Below, one piece after another: positions 1 through 6,244 of a DNA stretch of 10,091 bases. The first letter of the stretch is position 1. Each line of letters begins with the position of its first letter. The stretch lies in NCBI GenBank assembly GCA_946624395.1, contig CAMORY010000129.1:1-10091 (forward strand), read 5' to 3'. The notes beneath the pieces are model-generated. The model saw only the letters and a list, made by a program, of their open reading frames with translations, was not told the origin of the DNA and searched no databases. The stretch comes from an uncultured Clostridia bacterium. GTDB lineage: Bacteria; Bacillota; Clostridia; Christensenellales; Borkfalkiaceae. Position numbers and translations under genes: made by a program.

Positions 1-98
1 CAAAGTGGACTTGCGTTTCGGAAAGCGCCCCTGTAGAAACTAACGGCTACAACATACGGTTTACCGTGTATAAAAATTCCGACGTACAAGAGTTTTAA
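1..98 (+). CDS. 3' end of an unrecognised gene (partial)
   Basis: Reading from base 3, an open frame runs to a TAA at 96-98. It gives 31 residues that begin KWTCVSESAP and end KNSDVQEF. The start lies left of the window. The segment alternates polar and hydrophobic residues (for example NIRFTVYKN), as a beta-rich C-terminal domain would, but it is too short to assign a family. It is followed within 16 bases by a long hairpin that could end its transcript. It may be a host gene or the last gene of a phage module that continues to the left. Nothing in the residues separates these options. Confidence 0.5.
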   Translation, partial: KWTCVSESAPVETNGYNIRFTVYKNSDVQEF

Positions 99-113
99 AA
101 TATTTTAATAAGC

Positions 114-148
114 CAAGGACGCCTGCGCAAACTGCGCAGGCGTCCTTG
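114..148. terminator. Perfect 16-bp hairpin, probable bidirectional terminator
   Basis: The left arm 114-129 pairs perfectly with 133-148 around a 3-base loop (AAC). The core is GC-rich (GCCTGCGCA/TGCGCAGGC). AT-rich sequence lies on both sides, but neither flank has a clean T-run, so this is a less typical intrinsic terminator. It sits exactly between two converging genes: the + strand fragment ending at 98 and the minus-strand gene ending at 161. A shared bidirectional terminator is the natural reading. Confidence 0.7.
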
Positions 149-160
149 CTATTTATAAAA

Positions 161-718
161 CTAAATATCTATCAATCGGTATTCTTCTATTATCGCGTCG
201 CTGTTGCAACAATTTTTTTCGTAAAATCTGTCATCTTCCGATAAAACTTCTTTTAATAACCGATTTATATCTTTTGCGGCGTGAATTATAGCGTCTATCT
301 GAATATCCCCGTTTTTTACGTAGTAGTCGTATAAGGGTTTTAAGGGCTTGTACCAGTAAAAAGTGCCTTTACCGAATAAATCGTATAAGGCAAACCAACC
401 GTTTTCTCCGTTATCTTCTTTGCAATTACTGCAAAAGCCGTAAACCGCGCCGAGAATAAAAGATTTTATCTTCTCGATTTCCTGTGGCGAAAGTTTTGCG
501 GATATGCTTTGTGTTTTATTACAGTTTTTAATCATAACAGCCGAGTGCTTTGCGGTTTCAAAATAAAAAGTGCGGCAACCGAAATCGCCGCACCGCAAAA
601 CGCAAATTCCGATTTGTCGCTCAACAAAACCAAAGTACCTATTATTCATATTAACTTCGTAGAATTTGCGTATTTGCAAATACTTAGAAATTAATATGAA
701 TTTTTTAAAAGGGTACAT
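161..718 (-). CDS. Hypothetical protein, unknown family (185 aa)
   Basis: I do not recognise this protein. It has 185 residues from the ATG at 718, or 162 from an alternative ATG at 649 (starts MNNRYFGFVERQ). Neither start has a good ribosome binding site. AAGGGA lies only two bases before the 718 ATG, and a weak GAAG lies before 649. The sequence is rich in aromatic residues, with eight Cys including a CxxC (residues 96-99, GFCSNC) and a CC pair near the C-terminus (170-171). Residues 76-95 and 140-160 look helical and the C-terminus is acidic. No signal peptide or clear membrane span is visible. The DNA is more AT-rich than the capsid genes and the gene runs opposite to them, so it may have a separate origin. 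A near-consensus promoter lies upstream at 776-804. Its closeness to the capsid cassette allows a control or accessory role, but nothing in the sequence shows one. Confidence 0.6.
   Translation of the reverse strand: MYPFKKFILISKYLQIRKFYEVNMNNRYFGFVERQIGICVLRCGDFGCRTFYFETAKHSAVMIKNCNKTQSISAKLSPQEIEKIKSFILGAVYGFCSNCKEDNGENGWFALYDLFGKGTFYWYKPLKPLYDYYVKNGDIQIDAIIHAAKDINRLLKEVLSEDDRFYEKNCCNSDAIIEEYRLIDI
670..683. repeat. Perfect 14-bp palindrome
   Basis: GTATTTGCAAATAC reads identically on both strands. It lies between the two possible start codons (718 and 649) of the minus-strand gene. If translation starts at 649, it falls in the untranslated leader and could be an operator. One palindrome of this length in about 10 kb of AT-rich DNA is not surprising by chance, so the functional call is weak. 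Confidence 0.3.
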
Positions 719-732
719 TATCCCTTAAAAAA
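701..732. repeat. Inverted repeat enclosing the upstream ATG of the minus-strand gene
   Basis: TTTTTT (701-706) pairs with AAAAAA (727-732), and AAGGG (709-713) pairs with CCCTT (722-726). There is a 2-base bulge at 707-708 and an 8-base loop. In the minus-strand transcript, the ATG at 718 falls in the loop and the weak AAGGG ribosome binding site falls in the stem. Translation from 718 would therefore start from a hairpin. The pairing is seen directly; a regulatory role is inference. Confidence 0.4.
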
Positions 733-775
733 GAAAAAAAGGTACTTCTCCTATTCAGTTTTGTTGAGCAAGGAT

Positions 776-804
776 ATATTACCATATATTCTTAAACTTG
801 TCAA
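776..804 (-). promoter_or_regulatory. Sigma-A type promoter for the minus-strand gene
   Basis: On the minus strand, a perfect -35 TTGACA (804-799), a 17-base spacer, and a -10 TAATAT (781-776) are present. Transcription is predicted to start near 769. The leader to the 718 ATG is about 50 bases, or about 120 to the ATG at 649. An AGGAG at 751-747 has no start codon at a useful distance. Confidence 0.7.
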
Positions 805-806
805 GA

Positions 807-843
807 GCCGTAAAGTTTTATTACGGCGTTTTTTATTTTTTTC
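807..843 (+). terminator. Intrinsic terminator upstream of the capsid cassette
   Basis: GCCGTAA (807-813) pairs with TTACGGC (821-827) around a 7-base loop, followed by a T-rich tract (829-842, broken by one A). The orientation is +. No + strand gene ends just before it, so it probably shields the terminase promoter from read-through, or it ends a short transcript I cannot define. Confidence 0.65.
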
Positions 844-856
844 CGTCATAAACCTA

Positions 857-884
857 TTGCAAATAGTTTTCGCGGCGTTATAAT
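857..884 (+). promoter_or_regulatory. Sigma-A type promoter for the capsid operon
   Basis: A -35 TTGCAA (857-862), a 16-base spacer and a perfect -10 TATAAT (879-884) are present. Transcription should begin near 890-892. The ATG at 883 overlaps the -10 box and so cannot be the start in this transcript. The next in-frame ATG, at 907, leaves a leader of about 16 bases that carries a GGGGGAG. Confidence 0.65.
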
Positions 885-906
885 GCGGTTGAATTTCGGG
901 GGAGAT

Positions 907-2337
907 ATGCGGGAAATTATAGAGCGCGTGCTTGAAATAGAGAAAGAGCAAAAAAGGCGTACGACAAATAATTATCTCGCGATATATAACGCGGGCGAGA
1001 AAAAACATTTAAAACAACTTGCCTTTCACAAGTGCCGAAAGAAAAACCGCTGGGTGTTCGGGGGAAACAGGAGCGGCAAGACCGAGTGCGGGGCTGTGGA
1101 AACGGTGTATATGGCGCGGGGTATTCACCCCTACCGCGAAAACAGAAAAAACACGTTCGGGTGGGTGGTATCCCTATCTACGCAGGTGCAAAGGGACGTG
1201 GCGCAAGCCAAAATCCTGCACTATCTTAACCCGTCCTGGATTGCGGATATAACTATGCTTTCGGGCAAAAAGGAAAGCCCCGCATACGGCGTTATAGACC
1301 AGATTATGGTAAAAAACGTGTTCGGCGGCATTTCCGTTATAGGCTTTAAATCCTGCGACCAGGGCAGGGAAAAGTTTCAGGGGAGTTCCTTGGACTACGT
1401 ATGGTTTGACGAAGAACCGCCAAAAGACGTATACGAAGAGTGCCGTATGCGCGTTTTAGATAAAAACGGCGATATTTTCGGCACGATGACGCCGCTAAAG
1501 GGGCTTACGTTCGTATACGAAGATATTTATTTAAACCCCAACAATTCGCCGGATATCTGGTGCGAGTTTATGGAGTGGGCGGATAACCCGTACCTTCCGC
1601 AAGCGGAAATCGACGCGCTTAACTTAACCCTTTCAAAAGAGCAGTTGGAAACGCGAAGATACGGGCGCTTTAAAGCAAACGGCGGGCTTGTATATTCCGA
1701 GTTTGACGAGAATATTCACGTAATAGAACCGTTTAACGTGCCGCACGAGTGGTACGATAATATTTCCATAGCCCCGGGGCTTAAAACCCCGCTTTCCTGC
1801 CACTTTTACGCGGTGGATTACGACGGCACGGTTTACGTTATAGCCGAGCATTTCGAAGCGGAAAGAACGGTCGACTATCACGCGCAAAAAATAAAGGAAA
1901 TATGCGCGCGTTTAGGCTGGCAGAAGGACGGCAACGGGAAAATCCGCGCGCTTATAGATTCTGCGGCGAACCAGCAGACGTTATCTTCGGTAAAGAGCGT
2001 TAGCGAGTTGTTTTACGAACAGGGTATAAACGTTAATCCCAACGTGAACAAGGATTTATTCAGCGGTATTCAGCGGGTAAAGCAGTATCTTCGCCCCGCT
2101 TGCGGCAAGCCGAGGCTTTATATATTTTCCACCTGCGTAAACCTTATACGGGAACTTAAAAGTTATCGTTGGGGGGACGCGGACGCGCCTAAAAAAATCG
2201 ACGACCACGCTTTGGACGAACTCCGATACTACGTAATGACCAAGCCCGAAAGTGCTTCCCCCAAAAGAGAAAAAACGCTTATAGAGAAAGACAAGGAGCG
2301 ACTTTTCAGGAAGATTTTAAATGAGAGACGGAAATAA
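907..2337 (+). CDS. Phage terminase large subunit, nuclease Asp apparently replaced
   Basis: This is the DNA-packaging motor, normally an ATPase plus a nuclease that cuts phage DNA and pumps it through the portal. It has 476 residues from the ATG at 907, chosen because the promoter -10 box covers the earlier ATG and because GGGGGAG precedes 907. The ATPase looks intact: Walker A GGNRSGKT (residues 52-59), Walker B LDYVWFDEEP (162-171), and a coupling motif GTMTPLKG (192-199). The C-terminal half has the RNase H-like nuclease strands: ISIAPGL (287-293), the AEHF strand with Glu314, ALIDSA with Asp351, and DDHALDELRYY with Asp432/433. In this terminase family, as I know it, the first strand reads IDPG. 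Here it is IAPG, with Ala289 (codon GCC at 1771-1773). One base change from GAC would explain it. DNA pumping could remain while cleavage is lost. The gene overlaps the next one by 17 bases. Confidence 0.93.
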   Translation: MREIIERVLEIEKEQKRRTTNNYLAIYNAGEKKHLKQLAFHKCRKKNRWVFGGNRSGKTECGAVETVYMARGIHPYRENRKNTFGWVVSLSTQVQRDVAQAKILHYLNPSWIADITMLSGKKESPAYGVIDQIMVKNVFGGISVIGFKSCDQGREKFQGSSLDYVWFDEEPPKDVYEECRMRVLDKNGDIFGTMTPLKGLTFVYEDIYLNPNNSPDIWCEFMEWADNPYLPQAEIDALNLTLSKEQLETRRYGRFKANGGLVYSEFDENIHVIEPFNVPHEWYDNISIAPGLKTPLSCHFYAVDYDGTVYVIAEHFEAERTVDYHAQKIKEICARLGWQKDGNGKIRALIDSAANQQTLSSVKSVSELFYEQGINVNPNVNKDLFSGIQRVKQYLRPACGKPRLYIFSTCVNLIRELKSYRWGDADAPKKIDDHALDELRYYVMTKPESASPKREKTLIEKDKERLFRKILNERRK

Positions 2338-2647
2338 AAAGGGAAACGGCGAAGATATAAACTCGGCGTTATTAAAAAAGGCGCTGGGCTTTGACGCCAA
2401 AGAGATTGTGGAAGAATACGCGTCGGACGACGACGGCGAAATAAGGCTTTCCAAAAAGAAAATAACGATAAAGAGCGTACCGCCTGACTTTGCGGCGCTG
2501 AAGATGCTTTTGGAACTTAAAACGCCGCTTTCCGAGTACACCGACGACGAACTTGAAGAAGAGAAACAAAGATTACTTGAAGTTATTTGCCAAAACGAAA
2601 AAAAGAAAAAGGAGAAAACAAATTGCAGAAAGAAAAAAGAACCGTAA
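2321..2647 (+). CDS. Small acidic/basic protein, candidate terminase small subunit or packaging accessory
   Basis: The protein has 108 residues. AGGAAG at 2308-2313 precedes the ATG by seven bases, and both ends overlap neighbours (17 bases with the terminase, 25 with the portal), so translation is probably coupled. The N-terminal half is predicted helical (ALLKKALGFDAKEIVEEY, residues about 16-33). It is followed by a charged turn, a basic stretch, then VPPDFAALKMLLEL (about 53-66) and an acidic helix, ending in a Lys-rich tail. A basic strand followed by V-P-P-D-x-x-A-x-x-x-x-L resembles a segment I associate with some small terminase subunits, which recognise phage DNA. It lies after rather than before the large subunit, which is less usual, and no clear helix-turn-helix is visible. 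The gene is real; the function is a guess. Confidence 0.8.
   Translation: MRDGNKKGNGEDINSALLKKALGFDAKEIVEEYASDDDGEIRLSKKKITIKSVPPDFAALKMLLELKTPLSEYTDDELEEEKQRLLEVICQNEKKKKEKTNCRKKKEP
2609..2625 (+). promoter_or_regulatory. Ribosome binding site deciding a TTG start for the portal gene
   Basis: AAGGAG (2609-2614) lies eight bases before TTG (2623-2625), an ideal spacing. The earlier in-frame TTG at 2587 has no such site and would add only a Lys-rich dozen residues. This sets the portal start at 2623. Confidence 0.75.
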
Positions 2648-4512
2648 AAAAGAACAGGGAAAAGTTTTACGAAGAACTTGTTAAAAGCGTGGAAACCGAC
2701 TTTGAAAACCGCAGAAAAGCACGCCTTAAACTCGAACGGCAATGGGAACTTAATATGAATTTTCTCATCGGCAATCAGTATTGCGACATTAGCCGCCGCG
2801 GCGAGATTGCGCCCGTTGACGGCGGGTATTTCTGGCAGGAAAAAGAAGTGTTTAACCATATCGCGCCCATTATAGAAACAAGGCTTTCAAAGTTTGCGGA
2901 CGTTGCGCCGCTGTTCGGGGTAAAGCCTAAAACCGACGACGACAGCGCGGTAAAGGGTGCGGCGCTTTCGGAAAAACTGTTATCGTACGTTTTCGACGAA
3001 GGCGACGTAATGTCGACCGTTCAGAAAGTGTGCGTATGGAGCGAAACGTGCGGCACGGGCTTTTATAAAGTGGTATGGAACAACGAGGGCGGCACGGCGG
3101 TCGGCGCGGTGAACGGCGAAGAAGTGTTCGAGGGGGAAGCGGAAGTTTTGCCCGTTTCGCCGTTCGAGATATTCCCCGATAATCTTTACGCCGACGATAT
3201 TGACGGCTGCGCGAGCATTATTCACGCCAAAGCCTTACCCGTCGCAGAGATAAAGAAAAAGTATGGGGTAGAAGTGGACGGCAAAAAGGTCGGTGTGTTC
3301 GATTTTGCGGGCGCGCAGGCGGGCGCTAATCGGTTTGCGGACGGAAACGCGGAAATAAAAAGCGCGATGGAAGACGCGGCTATCGTTATGGAAAAGTACG
3401 AACTGCCGAGCGACGAGTTCCCTAACGGCAGACTTATCACCGTAGCGGGCGGTAAACTGTTATATTACGGCGAATTGCCCTATAAAAACGGCAAGTCGGG
3501 TGCGCGCGGGTATCCGTTTATCAAGCAGGATTGCATTAAGATAGCGGGCAGTTTTTTCGGGCTTTCCGTTATCGAAAGACTTATCCCCGTTCAGCGCGCG
3601 TATAACGCCGTCAAAAACCGCAAGCAGGAGTTTTTGAACAGGCTGTGTATGGGCGTTATGACGGTGGAAGACGGTTCGGTGGACGTGGACGCGCTTGCCG
3701 AAGAAGGCTTATCGCCGGGGAAAATTCTCGTTTACCGTCAGGGCGGAAAAGCGCCCGAACTTATGACCGAGTTCACCATGCCCGCGAACTTTGCCGAAGA
3801 AGAAGAGAACCTTATAAACGAATTCGTGAGAATAAGCGGGGTATCGGACATAACTTCGTCCACCACGCGGACTATGATAACCAGCGGCACGGCGCTTGAA
3901 ATTTTTATCGAACAGGACGGCGCGCGTATGGCGGTTCACGCGGGGATAATCAGAAACTGTCTGCTATCCGTGGCAAAGCAGATTTTGCGGCTTTACGCGC
4001 AGTTTACAGCGGGCGTCCGCGCGCTTATGTTCACCGATAAACTCGGCAAGTTCCGCACCTATTATCTGGACAAAACGGCGCTGTGTTCGGACAACGTGTA
4101 TCTTCAGAACGAAAACGAATTGTTATACAGTCGCCGCCAGAAAAGGGAAACTATAATGAAACTATATTCGAGCGGGCTTTTGTATGACGAAAACGGCGTT
4201 CTGCGTGCGGAAACCAAAGAGAAACTGTTGTCGCTATTCGGATTTAAAGATTTGGACTACCAGAAAGGTATGTCGCGGCTTCAGGAACAGAAAGCGCAGC
4301 AGGAGAACGACGTTATACGCCGTAGCGGGCTTGCTATCGAAGAAATAGACGACGACAGAATACACGTGGACGAACACGTAAGATACGTTTTGAGCGAATA
4401 CGACGAACTTTCAAGCGAAGAAAAGCAAAGGCTTTTCGCGCACGTGAAATCGCACAAAGACAGAATAAATCAAATCAATTTAAAAGGAGAAAAAACCTAT
4501 GAACGAACTTAA
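2623..4512 (+). CDS. Phage portal protein
   Basis: This should be the ring at the unique capsid vertex through which the terminase pumps DNA and to which the neck attaches. It has 629 residues from TTG 2623, a size seen in short-tailed phage portals of the P22/T7 class. An N-terminal basic helical region leads to a WELNMNFLIGNQY segment, typical of the start of the portal wing (G-N-Q-Y/W motif). At about residues 313-337 the SVIERLIPVQRAYNAVKNRK helix matches the stem region of such portals (proline-rich loop, then Gln, Asn and Asn-Arg positions). The C-terminal part has the IHVDEHVRYVLSEYDE pattern (about 585-600) followed by an HVKSHKD helix, also familiar from this group. The frame is intact. 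The gene overlaps the scaffold gene by 14 bases. Assignment rests on these segments together with its position between terminase and scaffold. Confidence 0.9.
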   Translation: MQKEKRTVKKNREKFYEELVKSVETDFENRRKARLKLERQWELNMNFLIGNQYCDISRRGEIAPVDGGYFWQEKEVFNHIAPIIETRLSKFADVAPLFGVKPKTDDDSAVKGAALSEKLLSYVFDEGDVMSTVQKVCVWSETCGTGFYKVVWNNEGGTAVGAVNGEEVFEGEAEVLPVSPFEIFPDNLYADDIDGCASIIHAKALPVAEIKKKYGVEVDGKKVGVFDFAGAQAGANRFADGNAEIKSAMEDAAIVMEKYELPSDEFPNGRLITVAGGKLLYYGELPYKNGKSGARGYPFIKQDCIKIAGSFFGLSVIERLIPVQRAYNAVKNRKQEFLNRLCMGVMTVEDGSVDVDALAEEGLSPGKILVYRQGGKAPELMTEFTMPANFAEEEENLINEFVRISGVSDITSSTTRTMITSGTALEIFIEQDGARMAVHAGIIRNCLLSVAKQILRLYAQFTAGVRALMFTDKLGKFRTYYLDKTALCSDNVYLQNENELLYSRRQKRETIMKLYSSGLLYDENGVLRAETKEKLLSLFGFKDLDYQKGMSRLQEQKAQQENDVIRRSGLAIEEIDDDRIHVDEHVRYVLSEYDELSSEEKQRLFAHVKSHKDRINQINLKGEKTYERT

Positions 4513-4963
4513 ATATGAACAAACGGCGGCAATGCCGGAACCGGAAACGACGACCGCCGCGCCCGATGCGGAAAGCGTAGCGGGCGCGGCGAGTGCCGAA
4601 GAACCGACAAATGCGAGCGCCGTCTCATTAGGTAAGTTTAAGGACGTAAACGCGTTGCTTTCCGCATATAACTCGCTTCAGGCTGAATTTACCAAACGCT
4701 GTCAGCGCATAAAGGAGTTAGAGAAAAGCGCCCCCGTCGACAAGGATACCCCGACGGAGCAAGCGGAAGCCGAAAATCGGACTTTAAGTATAACCGAAGA
4801 AGAAAAACAGGATTTTATCAAAGGCTACTTAAAGGAGATAATGGGCGCTAAAAGCAAGGCGATAGTTATGGACGGTTTGGGCGCGGGCATAAAAACCCCC
4901 GCAAAAAAGCCCAAAACGGTGGAGGAAGCGGGCAGCCTCTTTAAAGATATGCTTGCGAAATAA
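4499..4963 (+). CDS. Phage capsid scaffolding protein
   Basis: The protein has 154 residues. AAGGAG at 4484-4489 lies nine bases before the ATG. The N-terminal 40 residues are Ala/Glu/Thr/Pro-rich and probably disordered. LGKFKDVNALLSAYNSLQAE (about residues 44-63) then starts a coiled coil that runs to LEKSAP (about 79). A GKFKDVxALLxAYxxLQAEF segment is characteristic of scaffolds in this class of Firmicutes phages. A second helical part (about 98-120) is followed by a Lys-rich C-terminus (AKKPK) and a final short helix, in keeping with scaffolds that bind coat protein through a basic C-terminal helix. Its role is to direct coat assembly into a procapsid and then leave. Its position directly before the capsid gene supports this. 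No protease gene is present nearby, which suggests release without maturation cleavage, as in P22. Confidence 0.85.
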   Translation: MNELKYEQTAAMPEPETTTAAPDAESVAGAASAEEPTNASAVSLGKFKDVNALLSAYNSLQAEFTKRCQRIKELEKSAPVDKDTPTEQAEAENRTLSITEEEKQDFIKGYLKEIMGAKSKAIVMDGLGAGIKTPAKKPKTVEEAGSLFKDMLAK

Positions 4964-4984
4964 ATTATAATTCAAGGAGAAACA

Positions 4985-6166
4985 ATGGCAGTAAATTTAA
5001 CCAACGCGGACGACGCGTTAAAATCGTATTATCTCGACGCGGTGTCCGAACAACTTAACGAAAACGTAAACCCGTTTTTATCGCTTATCAAAAAGACGAG
5101 CGACAGCGTATGGGGCAAAGAAGTAAAGCAACTTGCCGTTCACGGCATTAACGGCGGTATCGGCGCGGGCACGGAAGACGGCAATTTGCCGACTGCACGC
5201 GGCAATCATTACGTACAGTTTACTTCCGCGCTTAAAAACCTTTACGGCACGATAGAAATTTCCGACAAAGCGATAAAAGCCACCGAAAACAACTCGGGCG
5301 CGTTCGTGTCGCTTTTGAATTCGGAAATGGACGGGCTGTTAAAGGCTTCCGCCTTCAACTTCGGCAGAATGCTTTTCGGCGACGGCACGGGTAAACTCGC
5401 CACCGTCGTCAGCGTGGAAGAAGACAATATTTTGGTACTTAACAACGTAAGCGGTCTTATGGAAGGTATGGTCGTCGACTTCAGAACTTCGCAAGGAACG
5501 CTTATCTCCGCCGCTTCCGAAAGAGAAATCGTGCTTTTGGACAGGGAAAGTTGCGCCGTACAGATAAGCGGCACGGCTATCACGTCTTCGACCGTTCCCG
5601 CGGGCAGCATAATAACCGTTCACGGTTCGTACAATAACGAAATAACCGGTCTTTCCGCTATTTTCGACGCCGATATAGACAACCTTTACGGCGTAAGCAA
5701 GAGCGAAAACATCTGGCTTATGCCTTACGTAAGAGAAAACGTCGGCAGATTGAGCGAATCGGCTATTCAGACGGCTATCGACGCGGCGGAAGAAGCGGGC
5801 GGCGCTTCCCCCGACGTAATTATTACTTCTTTCGGCGTGCGCCGCGCGCTTATATCCTTGCTTTCGGAAAACAAGCGTTCCGTGGACACTATGGAACTTG
5901 CGGGCGGCTTTAAGGGCATATCCTTTAACGGTATACCCGTAGTGGTCGACAGGTTCTGCCCCAAGAACACTATGTATATCTTAAACAGCAAGGACTTCGC
6001 GCTTCATCAACTCTGCGACTGGCAGTGGCTCACGGGGGACGACGGCAAAGTGCTTCGTCAGGTTCCCGGAAAACCCGTTTATACGGCAACGCTCGTCAAA
6101 TACGCGGAACTTATGTGCGCCCGTCCTTACGCGCAGGCTGCGCTTACGGGCATCATAGAAGCGTAA
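4985..6166 (+). CDS. Major capsid protein (HK97 fold)
   Basis: This is the main shell subunit, 393 residues, with AAGGAG at 4974-4979 before the ATG. The N-terminal arm (LTNADDALKSYYLDAVSEQL) is followed by an acidic-loop-like region with GKEVKQLAVHG and the QFTSALKNLYGTIEISDKAI strand-helix, as in HK97-fold coat proteins of short-tailed phages. Residues about 138-215 form a beta-rich insert with repeated short strands ending in GSYNNEITGL, analogous in position to an inserted domain such as that of P22 coat. After it, PDVIITSFGVRRALISLL and FKGISFNGIPVVVDRF match the A-domain and spine strands usual for this fold, and YAELMCARPYAQAALTGI forms the last strand. There is no obvious N-terminal maturation domain. 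A terminator follows 28 bases after the stop, which would favour high capsid output relative to later genes. Confidence 0.92.
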   Translation: MAVNLTNADDALKSYYLDAVSEQLNENVNPFLSLIKKTSDSVWGKEVKQLAVHGINGGIGAGTEDGNLPTARGNHYVQFTSALKNLYGTIEISDKAIKATENNSGAFVSLLNSEMDGLLKASAFNFGRMLFGDGTGKLATVVSVEEDNILVLNNVSGLMEGMVVDFRTSQGTLISAASEREIVLLDRESCAVQISGTAITSSTVPAGSIITVHGSYNNEITGLSAIFDADIDNLYGVSKSENIWLMPYVRENVGRLSESAIQTAIDAAEEAGGASPDVIITSFGVRRALISLLSENKRSVDTMELAGGFKGISFNGIPVVVDRFCPKNTMYILNSKDFALHQLCDWQWLTGDDGKVLRQVPGKPVYTATLVKYAELMCARPYAQAALTGIIEA

Positions 6167-6194
6167 TTCTATAAAAAAATTACTTGCGTAATTT

Positions 6195-6226
6195 ACGCCG
6201 AGCCGATAGTTCGGCTCGGCGTTTTT
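6195..6226 (+). terminator. Intrinsic terminator between capsid and adaptor genes
   Basis: ACGCCGAGCCGA (6195-6206) pairs perfectly with TCGGCTCGGCGT (6211-6222) around a 4-base loop, followed by TTTT (6223-6226). This is a strong hairpin with a short T-run in the middle of a co-directional gene run. No separate promoter is evident in the remaining 18 bases before the next ATG, so the neck genes depend on read-through or antitermination. Confidence 0.8.
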
Positions 6227-6244
6227 ACGAAAAGGGGAAAGAAA

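Noticed and set aside
1..98. 3' end of rseP, which often precedes ispG in Bacillota
   Set aside because: RseP ends in hydrophobic membrane helices; this segment is polar and beta-like, so it does not fit.
883..906. ATG at 883 as the terminase start
   Set aside because: It overlaps the -10 box TATAAT (879-884) and has no ribosome binding site, while ATG 907 follows GGGGGAG.
2587..2622. TTG at 2587 as the portal start
   Set aside because: It has no Shine-Dalgarno; AAGGAG is ideally spaced for TTG 2623.
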